A DNA stretch of 64,000 nt. Origin: Clitopilus passeckerianus. Its lineage: Eukaryota; Basidiomycota; Agaricomycetes; Agaricales; Entolomataceae. This document shows, one piece after another, positions 43,181 through 55,780 of this stretch. Below the pieces are notes generated by a model. That model did not search any database, was not told where the DNA came from, and saw only the letters and a list, made by a program, of their open reading frames with translations. Position 1 is the first letter of the stretch. Each line of letters starts with the position of its first letter. The stretch is from the NCBI GenBank assembly GCA_944990035.1, contig CALYLX010000159.1:186001-250000 (forward strand). The letters are read 5' to 3'. Position numbers and translations under genes: made by a program.

Positions 43181-45474
43181 CCTTGCGCTGATAATACAAC
43201 ATCTCGAACTCTTGGGAGAAAGACCGAAGCATATTCTCGGCCACAATCAGATCCGATGTCAGGATGGAGTGTTGATGCAGAATGCGCATACCCCGGACCA
43301 GCTTGCAGAAATGTGACCAGTATGGTTGGGGCAGCACACTGTACAGTAGCGCTGGTGCTAAACCATACAAGTATAGGAGCCACTCCCAGGCTTTGTAGCC
43401 GCTGTTAATCTTCTCCACGATATTACGTGGTGGGCGGTCAAATGATCCTGGAAGGAATGGGGTTGCTGCAGCAACTGCCTGGCCATGTGTTGCCCATACG
43501 GTACCTGTGAGAACAGCCCAAGGCCAGTTTGACAGGGGATCGTTTCTGCTGTGATCGAACGTCCCTCGCCATAAAGGGAGTAAGAGATCCCCGAGGTTAA
43601 GGGACGCTAGATGCATGATATCACTTCCAAAACATCCAGGTATACCCAATATACGGCCTTTGGGCATACCGAGAAACAAGGTAGGTTTCACTATCCCAGT
43701 GTCCAACTGACGTTTCTTATACTGTGTCTCATTCAGAGATTCCAGAAGAAATTGCAGGTTACAGAGATAATTGGCGGGCGAGGTAACCAGCGGTGTGAAG
43801 TGGGAAATGTCATGATGATCGCACCCCGGCATGACATAGTCGTCCGGCTTCAAGAGAGCAGGGTAATAGTGGCCACCACCTGGCTTGTGCCGTCCTGGAA
43901 CAGGACAATAGAGACGACATCCGTACTTTCCGTGATGTCCAACCAAGCTATTGAGGTATGCCATACCAGGGCCATCCGCGGTATTCAAGGCGAGGAATAG
44001 ATATGAGCGAAAGAGACGATTTTCGGACGAGTCCCATATTAGGAGACCTTCGCGCTGTAGAGCCGAAAGGTGATGAAGGCCAGGGAAAATAAAAGAATCA
44101 ATGTTCTTTGGTTTATTCGGCCCTGGGATGAAGCCACCTGGTAAAACGCGCAACTTCTTGTACCGTTCTTCTGGTGAGATGTCCATGAGAATCCATAGAT
44201 ATATCCAGCAATCGGATGCTTTGTGAGCATACAGCTGGGCACCATCGATCAAAAACATCAGGACCATGTCGTCATCTTGGATATTCCCATTCTTGATATG
44301 GTCGAGATAATCGCTTCCGTCGAAGAAGTCGTCGTATGAAGAGAGACTCCCGCCCGCTTGAAGCTTGGATATGATATCTGAGGTCTTCTGTCGTCGATAA
44401 CGGAAACTTTGAGCGGTAGTTGGGTCACGCCAGAGGGCTTGCAGCAGCGGACCGAGTAAGATTGTGTGGAATTCCTGGTATAGTTTCTTGGTGAACAGAC
44501 AAAGCTTCAAATGTCCGCATTTGGGGCAGCAGCCAAGATCGATAAACGGACCGGTGAACGCAAGACAACTGTTCTTGCACATTGGGTGAACAACGGAGGT
44601 AACTCCAGTGATTTCGGTAATGATTCGTCTGATTTGATGGTATGAAAGGATATCGTCCTCAGGATGGCGCCGTTGAACGGCTTCGGCGTTTGCTGTGTAC
44701 GCATCAGCTGAGAACTTCACGCTGGCCATGAATAGATCCAAGGATAAGTGTAAGTCTGGCATACTCTGAATGTCAAAGGATTTGGTTTGGGGATGCCGCA
44801 AGCGATTCAGGGACTTATGGTCAATATTGCTATGAACATCGTCATGGGATGCTGACTGGAGTGCCTGGATAAACTGATTGGCGGTTCGAAGATCCTCCAA
44901 GAGGGTGTTTTCGAAGATGCTGTCAAAGCTCGGCTCTGTGACCACGTTGTCTTCAGCCAGGGGACGAGAGTCGTTGATGCAGCCAGGATCCATATTATTG
45001 TCGTTAAGGCCATCTTCTGGACAATCGGTCAGCTGTTGATTTGAGTCTGATTCTTCGTCTATGGCGGCCTTGCCAGTGTGGCTCTCCTCAAATCCACCGG
45101 TGGCCGCATCCTCAGGCTGAGGTATGGGTTCAGGAGATCCAGATCCTTGATCACCACAACCAAGGTAATCCGAGTCTTCGGATGTTCTGGCAACATCAGA
45201 AGGTTCTCGGGGAGAATCTTGGGTCAATGTTGCTTCAATTTCTTGGGACGACACCTAATTGACATTTAAGCTATGATTCTCTCTGTGGTATGTGAGAAGA
45301 ACCTACATTTTGAGGCGGGTTTTGGGTGGTATTGCATCTGTCATTCTCCCTGAATTTGGCATGTTTGTAGTACATGTATCTCGAAACCTCTCGAGGTGCA
45401 CCATTGCAGCCTTCATGACAATCACAGTTATATGATTTCTTAGTCTGAGGAGCTTCTGACTGTGCTTTAGGCAT
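43181..45474 (-). pseudogene. Tnp2-like (CACTA/CMC-type) transposase, 3' truncated
   Basis: Start ATG 45474; exon 45474-45307, 52-bp intron 45306-45255, then one long exon to 43181, where the Copia-B LTR cuts it. N-terminus has a Cys/His finger-like segment (NCDCHEGCNGAPREVSRYMYYKH). An acidic Ser/Asp-rich region is followed by the transposase core typical of basidiomycete Tnp2-family proteins: CKNSCLAFTGPF, CCPKCGH, FLIDGAQLYAHKASDCW, DISPEERYK, LPGGFIPGPNKPKNIDSF, and later CRLYCPVPGRHK. About 745 codons remain; family members are longer, so the C-terminus is missing. The remainder of the gene is not in the window. Confidence 0.75.
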
Positions 45475-45817
45475 GGAGAACACGGCAGTATGAGGAAAGT
45501 GTTGCTTTACACGTATTCCATCGCAAAGTCACACTCTCGCAGCTGGATTCCAGTATGAACGATTTCTATCTATTAAGCAGCGCTTGCGTGGTGTTCTGTG
45601 CTGTTAAGCGACGTCGCAAACCTGTGCTTGCCTCGGACATTTCCCTTTTTGGAAAAGCGGGGTGCATCATTAAATTTGCGCATGCCTGTCTATTCGAAAG
45701 AAATCATTCCTCTTCAAAACCCTCGCAAGCCACGCGAGATATTCGGATCACCTCGGTTGTGTTCAGTGGCATTCAAGTCGATTTTCACTGGGAATGAGGC
45801 GTGATTCGTGTGAATTT
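45475..45817. other. Intergenic stretch between head-to-head transposases
   Basis: No gene recognised. Upstream region of the Tnp2-like gene and outer flank of the Plavaka element. Confidence 0.4.
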
Positions 45818-45849
45818 GGTGAGCTGATGATTCTGTCGGAAAAAGGTTT

Positions 45850-45970
45850 TCGGCCTGATCAGAATTTTGCCGTGATCAGCTGTGAGCAGGCCCAGCCCAT
45901 CGGCAAGATCAGACCTGATCAGAGTTCGGCCGAACCTGATCATCTCTGTTGCAGTCCTGAACAGCGACAC
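45850..45970. repeat. Left subterminal CTGATCAG repeat cluster
   Basis: Contains GGCCTGATCAG, CGTGATCAG, AGATCAG, ACCTGATCAG, ACCTGATCA and TCCTGAACAG within about 120 bp. CACTA-like elements use repeated subterminal motifs for transposase binding. Confidence 0.65.
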
Positions 45971-46059
45971 CATCCATACCTATCTACCTCCATCGCTGGC
46001 AAACATTTGTTTCCACAGGATTACCGTGTCTTCTATCCTTTAGCTACAAAACTGTTGTA

Positions 46060-49000
46060 ATGAGTCAAAATGATGACACTCTATGCGAAAATTGTGGGCA
46101 CACATTCAAGAGTCGTGGCATTGGTCGGCATCGAAACGCCTGCACTGTCCAGTCAGTGTACAAAGAGATTAATACAGAATTTGTTGTCTCGCACCTACAT
46201 CAAGCATCTACGTCTGACGCAGGTAAGTTTTCATCATGATATGTATGCCTCAAAATGACGCTAGATCTCATCCGTAAATGGAACAGTCCGGGAAAATAGC
46301 CTCCCTCGTGGGTTAGAGGGAAACATATCCAGGTAAACTACTCTCTGAATTTCACGTTGTGGTCTAAACGTATGATAGTGTAATCGACGAAGGGCCCACT
46401 CAATTTGAATTCGGCAGTCAAGATGCCACCGTTCAAGTTGATCAACCCGCTGGCAGTGAAAGTCCTGGTGCAGAATTCCTTCCAAAATTGAACCCCGCTG
46501 AAGCGCAAGAAATCCAAAATCCAGCAGACTCCGAGATCCACCTACAGACGGGGGACCTACTACTCCCTCCAGATTTTTTAAAAACCCTGAAGATCGATGA
46601 CATTGTTACGGAATATCACCCAAATTCCGAGAAACCACTCCGTGTCGATTCTTTCGGCGATCATGGCCACCTTCGTTCACCGTCGGTCCTTCCGGAGGAG
46701 TATCCATACAGCCCATTTAGGACCCGTATCGATTTCAAATGGGTGGAGATCATGCTTGATGCCGCCCTCAGCCAGAAGACGTGTCAGCGCGTTATCAAAC
46801 TTATTCACCTCGCGGTTCAGCATGCCGAAGACGATAACCTTAAATTCACTCTCAAGGACGCAACTGAAATGACAAATCTCTGGGATATGGCTGTAGCACA
46901 GCGTGTACGAGTACGGCATCTCTCTGTCTTGATATCAAGATGCACTAATACGAGACATAGTTCGAGAAGAAGACGATCACAGTGAAATACAAGAAGCAAG
47001 ACCACCATTTCAAGTTCAAACATCGAGATCTTTGGGAATGGGTCCTGGAAATCGTCAAAGATAGCCATCTTGTATTGAACATGGCTTGGGAGGCTCAGCG
47101 AACGTATAAATGGAACGGCACCGAACTCGAGCGATTTCTGGATGAACCTTGGACAGCAGAGGCCTTTTGGGAGGTTCAGGTACGTTGGTAGCCTTTGCTG
47201 ACAGCTTCAAGATGGCTTAACACTTGTAGTCACAACTTCCTGTGGGTGCCACACCGATAGGAATAATTCTCTATGCCGACAAATCGAAGCTATCGACATT
47301 TGGGACTGCCAAAGGTCACCCCATCATTTCTCGATTGGCAAATCTCCCAGTGAATATTTGTAATGGAGACGGTAGGGGGGGAGGCTGTGTTATTGGGTGG
47401 CTCCCAATTGTAGTTATCTCACTTCCTCTCGATACCACAGTTAACTAACCAAACCACCATTCAGGTTCACGAGGACACAGCTGAGAGTAAGAAAACACGC
47501 TTTGTCAACTTCAAAAATGCGGTCTGGCACGAATCATTTCGGGAGTTCTTGGAAAGGGTGGCCCAAATCTCAAAGGTTGGAGATTGACGGAAATGCGGGG
47601 ATGAAGTGACGAGATGGCTGTGGCCGTTTATCATCATAAAGTCGGCAGATTATGAAGAGAAGTAGCTTACCTCTCTTGGTTTTCTTTCGATAATCCATTG
47701 ATTATATTTGCAGCACCATAGTTGCACTTATTCGTGGACTCAAGGGCCATTTCCCATGTCCGATCTGCCTTGTTCCGAAGAAAAAACAAGCTGATCTGAC
47801 TGTAACTTTTCCTCGGCGGACCCAACGAAATATGATCAAAGTTTACAACCTTGCGATGGAAGAAAAAACCCAAGCGAAGCAAGAATCGATTCTGAAGAAG
47901 TATAGTTTACGCCCCGTCAAGGTGAGCTATTACATCTCAAGTCCATCAACGTCATCTGAGACTAACTATCAAATTACACCTCAAAAGAATGCATTCTGGA
48001 TGGTTGACCATACAGATATTTATCAAGCAATCTCATACGACAGCCTGCATTTGGACGATAATGGGCTATGGGAGGATCATTTCTTCCCGCTCTTCAAGGA
48101 TCTGATGTCCTTGAAGGAACAGAAGTCGAAGGTGGATCGAATGTACGTTACAGTTTATCAAGGGGATGGCTGATTAACACTTGGAGCGATAGTTTTGACT
48201 CTATGCCTCAGTGGTCGGGCCTGCATCATTTCAAATCTGTCATGAACATTTCATTCAATGATGGATCGAAGAATTATGCCATCTCTCGAGTACGGCGTTA
48301 CACTGCAAATGTGTGGCGATCCGAATTAACATCTGTCTATATAGATCTTCCTCTATGCTTCACAGAGCATTCTGAGCCAAGACCGACAATCCAATGGTTA
48401 TCTATTACTTCGGTGCTTGAGATACTACTTGAATGTGCACATGTTCGCGGATTTTGATCTGCACACAAAGAAAACCATAGCTGCTGGGCGTGAAGAATTA
48501 GCAAAATTTGCTGGTGCTATGTAGGCTTGTGATCTACATTCGTTCCTACTCGTTTTCACTACTCTGACTGCAGATTAGGAATACATTGCAGCTACTAGCG
48601 TAAGGGTGGAATCAGAATCCCCCGTTCTGAGTCAACATGAGGAATTTACTGAACCACTAGGCTCCGATTCGGGTGAGGAATCGTCCTCGGGTGATCCGAA
48701 CGACGCAACAAATCGCAGTCGTTCCGTTGATTCAGATCGTGAGGTACACGGATCTGCCAGTGGCGGCTCAGTGGATGGAAATCCTGGCATGGCACAGTCA
48801 GATGAAGATTCGGATATTTTGCTGCCTTCAAATGACCAGGATCATGAAATCATCCAAGCCCATGATGTTGGCCCGTATGAATCCGAGGTGCCAACAGGTG
48901 AATCGGCTACAGATGCAGCCGAAATACAAGGGATGAAATCTTGGAATTTTCCCAAGATGCATCTCCGAACACATCTCTTCGACGATATCATCAAGAAAGG

Positions 49001-50656
49001 AGCCACGCGGAACTACAGTACAAAACCAAATGAGAAGATGCATGGTCCAATCAAGAAATCATATCTACGGCGGACAAATTTCAAAGACTATGGAAATCAG
49101 GTTTGTGCACAATGATGCACTTCTGCCGTGAATGACAACACCTCCTTCAGATTCTCCGTGCGGAAGAATACCTGACGGTAGCTGGACTCATTCAAAGCAA
49201 CCTCGACTATCACAACGACTATTACAAGCCCAAGAAATCGACTAACGCAGACGGGGATCCAGAGAATTCAGACAGCGACTGGGGTTCTGATTCCAGTGTG
49301 GAGGACTCGGAGGATGCACCCCAATCCAAGGAGCTGACGGTCGCTGACGCTGCAACCAGGACCGTGACTCAGGCCGAAGCCGCCGAGGCTTCAAGGTCTA
49401 ACCACTCCAAGTCAACATCAGCTATTAGTGCTTACACAACAAATTACAAAGATGTTCGCAAATTAGGCTCACCTCTCAAACCTACAACGCTAGGCGAGAT
49501 CGAGGCAACGAAGGGTCCTTCTGATCGAGCATTTCTTGACTTCCGCAAGCGTCTTGGGAAGGGTATAACGGCCATGTTCACAGCATACGGGATATCATTA
49601 CCGAGCAGGAGGGGTGTCACTTTTAAGGCTGGAGATGAGGTATGTAATTATCATATCTGACTCCAACTTTGGATGCCCGCAATATCTGACCGGCTCATCC
49701 CTGTTATGATTTTGCTTACATGTTTCTCCTTACATACCCTGGCCTGCTTACCTATGCATGATTACTCACATATGCTGTGCATCACTGCGCATTTTTCACC
49801 TTTTTCCATGCTTACTCCGCATCTCTCACGATCGTGAGAGACTTATACCTTATCTGACTCTTTCTGACTCACATCGAGTCATACTGACTCATGTACTTAC
49901 TCATCATGCTGTGCATGACTCATTACTTACTCAGCATGCTGCGCATGCGCTATATTTAGAACTACTAGATAGGTATATAAACCTGTACCATTTGGTCAAG
50001 GCTCCTCAGCTTGACCTAGGCAATCCACCTAACTGCTTAGTTCTCTACTTCGCTTTTTTAAGTCCCTTGCTTCGTCAATCTCACCAGGTTGTCAGTACAG
50101 CTGCAGCTGCTGACAAATCTCTATCTTTGTTTATCAAAGACATCGAGCGTAAACAGTATTACCTAAGTTGTTAGGCTCTGCCTTAACAGTCCCTTACAAC
50201 AATGTATCAGATTACAGAGTATCGATACCTGCAGGTCAAATACACCTCAAAATCAGACTGGAAATCGAAAGTAGATCTCTTGCGGTGCAACGACCGCTTC
50301 CATGGAGCTCCTCGACACAATTGCGTTCTTGTCCTTTCCAACCCACCGTATTTTGCTCGACTGCTGATGTTGTTCACTTGTGAGGTTGGAGATGAAACAT
50401 ACCCAATCGCATTCATACATCCCTTCAGTGCAATTTACGAGCACGGCAACCGGCTGCAGAAAGATATTGATTTCGAGTTCCTGCACTTAAGAGAGTACCC
50501 AGCCAATAAGACTGAATTTGTTTCAATCCATTCAATCCTTCGTGGAGCCGTTCTTGCGCCTTCAGGTGATCTCTCAGATCGATACACTGGGGATTTCCTC
50601 CTCTTTGATCTCTTGGATCCTGATATATTCCTACGGGCACGGGAAGAACTTGCAAG
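46060..50656 (+). pseudogene. Plavaka-type transposase, multi-exon, decayed
   Basis: Starts ATG 46060 with the family's N-terminal finger CENCGHTFKSRGIGRHRNAC; first exon 46060-46222 then GTAAGT. Following exons carry family blocks in order: EYHPNSEKP, PFRTRIDFKWVE, KHRDLWEWVLEIV, DEPWTAEAFWEVQ, LYADKSKLSTFGTAKGHP, RLANLPVNI, KKTRFVNFKNAVWHESF, KCGDEVTRWLWPFIII, LIRGLKGHFPCPICLVP, NAFWMVDHTDIYQAIS, NFPKMHLRTHLFDDI, NEKMHGPIKKSYLRRTNFKD, and, after the intron 49640-50210, DEITEYRYLQVKY and VGDETYPIAFIHPF. Many short GT-AG introns are needed. A TGA at 47585-47587 replaces an expected Trp, and some junctions are uncertain. I take it as inactive. Confidence 0.75.
49702..50188 (+). repeat. Solo gypsy LTR in an intron of the Plavaka transposase
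   Basis: 487 bp, full TGTTATG to TTAACA. Flanks ATCCC and GTCCC (4/5 match, an ageing duplication). It lies wholly inside the intron 49640-50210 (GTATGT to CAG), whose flanking exons still join in frame. Confidence 0.9.
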
Positions 50657-53109
50657 GTACGTCTGTAATGTAAACTTCAGAGCACCAATTTCTCAAAACT
50701 GACTTGGACCCGTGATAAGGTGCCAGCACTAACTTGAATAATTGTAATACCTCATCTATTCCCTTGCAATGGCGCTGAAATCCCAGGCTCCCAAGAAATG
50801 ATTTGTTATTGGCGCCAAATATCTCATTGTGTCACCGCAATGATCCTTACCAGCACCTACAGTACCTACAACCGGTGTTCATCCGTACCCTCACCCTTGT
50901 ACTGGTGGAGCCCAATCACGAAATCACCAACCTCCTCCACCCCCGCCTACCACATTACCAGCACCATCCCTATGCCTATTATAGTGGCTTTGCTGAGAGG
51001 CTTGCCAAGGCACCTCTCATGGATCGTCTTGTCAATTCCCGAACCGATGTCTTTCAATTTTGCCCCTCCCACCTTCAAGTTGTCCAGTTTATCAGTGACA
51101 AGTGCGGTCCTTGCTAGTATGTGTACGCTAGAAGAGCTGTACGACTAGCTTCAATCGCGTAGTTGTGAATGTGATTGGTTTCAGTGAACTACTCCGAAGG
51201 CCACGACGAAGGGACGGTCGTAGGTCGAAGTGAGAGGTACAAATTCGACGAACGCAGGATGTGCTGTCGAAGATGCTAAGAACAGCAATGGGCAGCTGTT
51301 CGAAGGTGAGCGAAGAGAGAGAGAGAGAAAAGAACGAAGAGAGACAGAATAATTCTGAGCCGGAAAGTCGAGACGAGCGAGGGGGATCGAAAGATGAATT
51401 CCAGTAAACTACTGACAAGGTCTTGTATTCCTACTCAAAGGTAATGCCACGTAGTTTGACCGGAATAAAGATATGTACATGGTTCGATTATTGGGTGAAG
51501 TGTAAGGTAACTAGACTCAAATTAGAAGGTAAGTAAAAGATTTTGTTCAGTGAGAAATGTCCGATGAATAAAATAGTCCGATAAATCGAATAGATAAGTG
51601 AAAGAAATTTTACTAGTGCAGAAATGTCAAACCATGAGGGTCTTGAGGACCCTCGAGGTTGGAAGTCGAAGTTTGCCAATCATGTGAAGTGCGAATAATG
51701 ACGTTTTGACATTCTAAATCCGGCGGAATCGTGGATGTCGGCCAGGGGAACAAGGAACGCGTGTTTGAGAAGTTTGAGAGGTAGTGTAAAATTGAGGGTC
51801 GAATTGTTGGAAGTCAAAGTAGAGTAGGATGAGGTGAATTGATGGGAGAAATGCAGGAGCGAAGTTGATGATAAGATCGGAAAAAGCTCGGTGGTTGAGT
51901 GAGTCGGGATTCGGAAGATGAGCGCGGTCGAAGGTGAAGTTCGAAGATGACGGAATCGTGATTTACATGCCTAGAATCCGATGAGGCATGTCATCAGCAA
52001 TCCAAGAGGGCCACTCATCGAGGCATTCAATAATTATAGTAAAGTGTGCCCAGGCCGCTTTTTTGTATCATGTTATCTACTATCAGATCTGCAGGAGTAA
52101 AACAATCTGTATTCTATATCTATGAAATATATACAGCAGCTTACCAACTAGGCGACAAGTGGATCTTCAGACTGACGCAGGCCATCAATTATGGGGCCAC
52201 GATACAGACGCAATTGAGGAGATCAATTTGTGATCACATCCACCTTGTTCACTCCCATCATCTCCTTTCCAACGCATCTCCTGAACCAAGGCACTACCAG
52301 CTCTCCGCTCGACAACCTTGGTTGCAGGATACCAAGAGTTAACAATGGATATGGTCATGTTCCGATGAGCTGATAACAGGGCGTACCAGGCGAGAAGGCT
52401 GGAGGGAAATGAAAGCTTTAACCTGGGATTAATGGTACGTCACGGGTAAGTTCTGTAAATTACTTTTTCCCTGACAAACCGCTAGTGATCTAGTCTCGTT
52501 TCTCGCTATTCATTTGGGATACATATTTGGAAAAGTTAGCGTGTCGGCACTTCACCTACGTCCCCATGTACAATTCACGGAGGTTTTCAATTGACACACC
52601 TTTGCTCCCCATGTACCTTGTATCCAATTCCTTCCTGATTCCGATGGTAAACAAGCCTGTGTTTCACCAACAGCATGCCAATTCAAATATCCTATTCTCC
52701 GGAACACGAGGCTAGAGACTACGTGATGTACACACCAGCCCGTTCAAGATTCTGGCTCCTGCTTATCTTTCTGGACCTTGTCAACACCTGGGATATCTCA
52801 TTTGTAGATACCTTTGACTTGAAGCTTACTGTCGCCTTTCGGAGTCAAAGAAACCTATTCTGAACAGCTACTCTGCATTCGGCTCAGGATTTTGAACATG
52901 GAACATGTGTGCAACCCTATGGTCTAGCTTTCAACATGTTTGGGTTCTATTAGCTCTGTAATTCTTGGCATTGGAATGTGGTCACAGCCTAACGCATGAG
53001 CCTGCTTGCCCCTTGCGATTCGGACACCAAGAATCTATAAAAGCTCTGCCTGAGTCCTGTAGCGACGTCAGGACTTACCGTCTTTCCTCAATCTAAGCAT
53101 TCTCTCTCA
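50657..53109. other. Gene-poor interior of the Plavaka element
   Basis: Only short ORFs without recognisable domains. 50803-51117 has about 100 open codons with no family I know. 51290-51370 is GA-rich low complexity. The word AAGGTGCCAGCACTAA at about 50718 recurs near 55108. The region just before 53110 has TATAAAAGC (about 53036), a plausible promoter for the next gene. Confidence 0.4.
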
Positions 53110-55215
53110 ATGGTCTGCGCTGTAACTGCTATCAATACTAGTGTCCTTTACAGCGCTCTGGGAGTTGCTGAAGCTGCCCTCAATTCGTCGTCTGCCAATC
53201 TCGCATCGTTACGCTCGGTATGTAGCACCTAATTTTGATGTTTGCCTGACAGATGCAAGCTCACGACTGCTGCTTTCTTGCAGGCATTGGAGACGTCTCA
53301 GGATGCCTTCATTGAGTTACAAGGGATCTTAGACGATGCCCAGGATGACCTGAAGCACCTTCGGATCGAGAATGCGCGGTTGTCCGCAGTTGCAGCCGGC
53401 CCAACTGTGGGGAAGAAATCAAAGGGCCCAGGGATGCCAACCAATCTGTCAATAGATTGGAATCATGAAGAGTTTGTGAAGTATGCCAAGGCCTTTGCTT
53501 TGCTCCAATCACCGTGGATTAGCAACCGGTCGTTTCTCCGTCGATGCCCTCCTTCCTCAGTTGAAGACCTCAATGTCCGTTATGAGCCAAGCGATATTGA
53601 TGAACACAATTGCTGGTTACTCTATAATTTTCTACCAACGAGTTACCATGACTTCATCCGAAACTATCCGAAGTTTTCTACTGAAGTGAGTCATATTATT
53701 CATATCATTCTCCTCTGTCTACACAAAGATCCTGACAATACTATCTGTTAGTTTATTGGGCAAATGCAACAGTGTCGATCATCAACAACAAGAAACCTGC
53801 GAGCCCATGCTGGCCGGATCTATGCTGGAATAGACAATGTTCCTATTGATCTGTAGTCGCGCGATAAAGGTGCAGAACGAGGCAGCCATGCTGGTTGTCT
53901 TGCTCTTATCTCCACATCGGGCAGGGCTGATAATCTAGATGAGCTGCCGCCCGTTCTCTATTCCAACTTGGATGCCTTGAGGGAGTGCGAAGTTTTTCGT
54001 GGAGCGGCTCTCTTTAATGTAAGTCAGAAGATTCTATGCTCATCCTACGGCTGACAATTTTGTGGATAGATCGCAAGTGTTTCTTTGTTTGGTCCCACCT
54101 CGTTATCCAGCCAAGTAATGTCTAGCACTCTTGGTCGGCAGCTAGGTATCCAGGAAGCTACACCTGCTTTAATTGCATTTTCAGTGATGATGGTGCGTGC
54201 TGTATCTCTGTTTCTAATTGTCGGGCTAACTCTTTGCAATAACAATAGGCATGTCATCTCCCATCAGCCGACACATCTTTTTCTCAAGGCATCGGAGCTA
54301 GCAAGGTCGATTGGGCTGCCCGATACTACTTATACAAGCTTATGATTGAAGATCCATCAAACCACGCTACTCGGGGGCTCGTTGACTACTGGAATAAGAA
54401 GTTATTCATGAAGAACAAAGGTAGCACGTCAACGAAAGGTACAGATGGGGATTCGGACTCCTTGCCTGTCAGTGATGAATCTGCAAGCCAAGGGATTGCA
54501 GCTCGGTACAAGCAGCTTCAAGCAGCACGTGCCTCAAGCTCTGAGCCTGCCCCAGTGCATTCGAATTCCCCCTAATAGCACAGCTGGCGTTATTGGCTGG
54601 GATGTGGAATACGACCTTCAAGCTGGGACTGATGGAGTGGCAGCGTCACAAGCTGATGCTCTATCACCACCTGTCCATGCTGCAAGTAATTCATGTCAGC
54701 CATCGTCCGCTGTATCCTCACTTTCCTCGCTTGCCGCCGTTTCCGCCCTCCCTGCACCCCGACTTGGCTCTGCCCTGCTATTTGACTCCGATTCCGATCA
54801 CGACCTTTCTGAACACGAGACCTCACCTCCGCCACCTGCCGTTAACCCTCCTGATCCCTCTCACCAATGTTCGCAGGCAGATTCCTCCCAGGCCCTAGCT
54901 CGAGGTATGGAAACCCTTCAAATCACTGGCACCACTGGCACCTGCCAACCACAGGCTCGCGTGCACCGAGGTTCTTCAGCCTCCCCCCAACACACGCCAT
55001 TAGAAGATGCTATTCCCTCTCATGACATTCAGTCAGCTATGGTATCATCAAAGCGCGCGAGACCTCAAGCTTGACCTAAAGGTGGTGATCGTGACCGGGC
55101 ACAAAAGGTGCCAGCACTAAGTGTTCAGCTTGCCTCGGAAGTCACTCTAGAGCAACCCGTGGATCTGACACTAGAGAAGGTGCCTCAGCGATCTCGTCGT
55201 AAGAAAGCTGCATAG
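53110..55215 (+). pseudogene. DUF6698-like basidiomycete protein (element cargo), interrupted
   Basis: Exons 53110-53217 and 53284-53685, a third from 53752, and at least two more joined at GTAAGT (54017) and GTGCGT (54192) introns. The sequence pattern (LLYNFLPTSYHDFI, LPPVLYSNLDALRECEVFRGAALFN, SLFGPTSL, PALIAFSVMMACHLPSAD, DWAARYYLYKLMIEDPS, GLVDYWNKKLF) resembles DUF6698 proteins found beside DNA transposons in mushrooms; I am moderately sure. In-frame TAG at 53854-53856, a frame change near 54560 and a TGA at 55072-55074 break it. Ser/Pro-rich tail ends in a basic RSRRKKAA at 55215. Function unknown. Confidence 0.5.
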
Positions 55216-55514
55216 GTAGACTACATATTTAGATGATCATTTGGTTGACCTTTCTGTCGCATTTATGTACTCATGCCAAGTTGTGTCTACTAGTTGATGA
55301 GAATATATTGCATTGACTCTACTCTAGTTTAAAGGCCATTTAGACCAGCGGAAAGTATGCATAATTACCATTTCAAAGTAAGTACCCTATAGGTCGCGAG
55401 TTCGAATCCCTCTATTGACATTCATTAATTTATAGACAATTCAAAATTTGAAGTCCCCACTACAATTCGGTTCAATTGAACCCGACCTCTCGTACTACTA
55501 CTGCCACGACGACG
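55216..55514. other. AT-rich non-coding stretch with a B-box-like word
   Basis: No gene. GAGTTCGAATCCC (about 55398-55410) resembles a tRNA T-arm / pol III B box, but a full cloverleaf is not supported. Confidence 0.35.
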
Positions 55515-55745
55515 ACCTGATCAGGACCGGCGGCGTTTGTTATTTTATGATTACGACGGCCAGCGCTGCCAAGGCCTGATCACGCCGGGATGCCTGTTTA
55601 GGCATGATCACGGAACCCGCTGTGCAGGCCTGAACAGGGCCATCCGTGATCAGGCGCTCTCATTCTGAGCAGGCGACGTTTCTCCGCACAGGCCGGATCA
55701 GGGCCCCTCTCCTGATTTGGAATGACGACGCCTGATCAGGCCGGA
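55515..55745. repeat. Right subterminal CCTGATCAGG repeat cluster
   Basis: Includes ACCTGATCAGG, GGCCTGATCA, GCATGATCA, GGCCTGAACAGG, CGTGATCAGG, CCGGATCAGG, TCCTGAT and GCCTGATCAGG. Mirrors the cluster at 45850-45970. Confidence 0.65.
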
Positions 55746-55780
55746 ACATGACGAAAACAAATTTCCGACATCACCTCACA

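Larger units (their letters stand above)
45818..55780 (+). mobile_element. Plavaka-type DNA transposon with subterminal repeats and cargo gene (boundaries tentative)
   Basis: Both ends carry clusters of CCTGATCAGG-like palindromes (45850-45970 and 55515-55745). Outside these clusters imperfect inverted ends can be aligned (GTGAGCTGATG...TCGGAAA left; TTTCCGACATCACCTCAC right). Inside are a Plavaka transposase (46060 onward) and a DUF6698-like gene (53110 onward), both plus strand and decayed, and a solo gypsy LTR. Exact ends and TSD are not established. Confidence 0.55.

Noticed and set aside
50803..51148. Two overlapping ORFs of about 100 codons after the Plavaka gene
   Set aside because: No family similarity and they shadow each other in different frames.
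55320..55420. tRNA-like stretch with GAGTTCGAATCCC
   Set aside because: The T-stem pairs at only about three of five positions, no acceptor stem partner is found, and the A-box-to-B-box spacing is too long.
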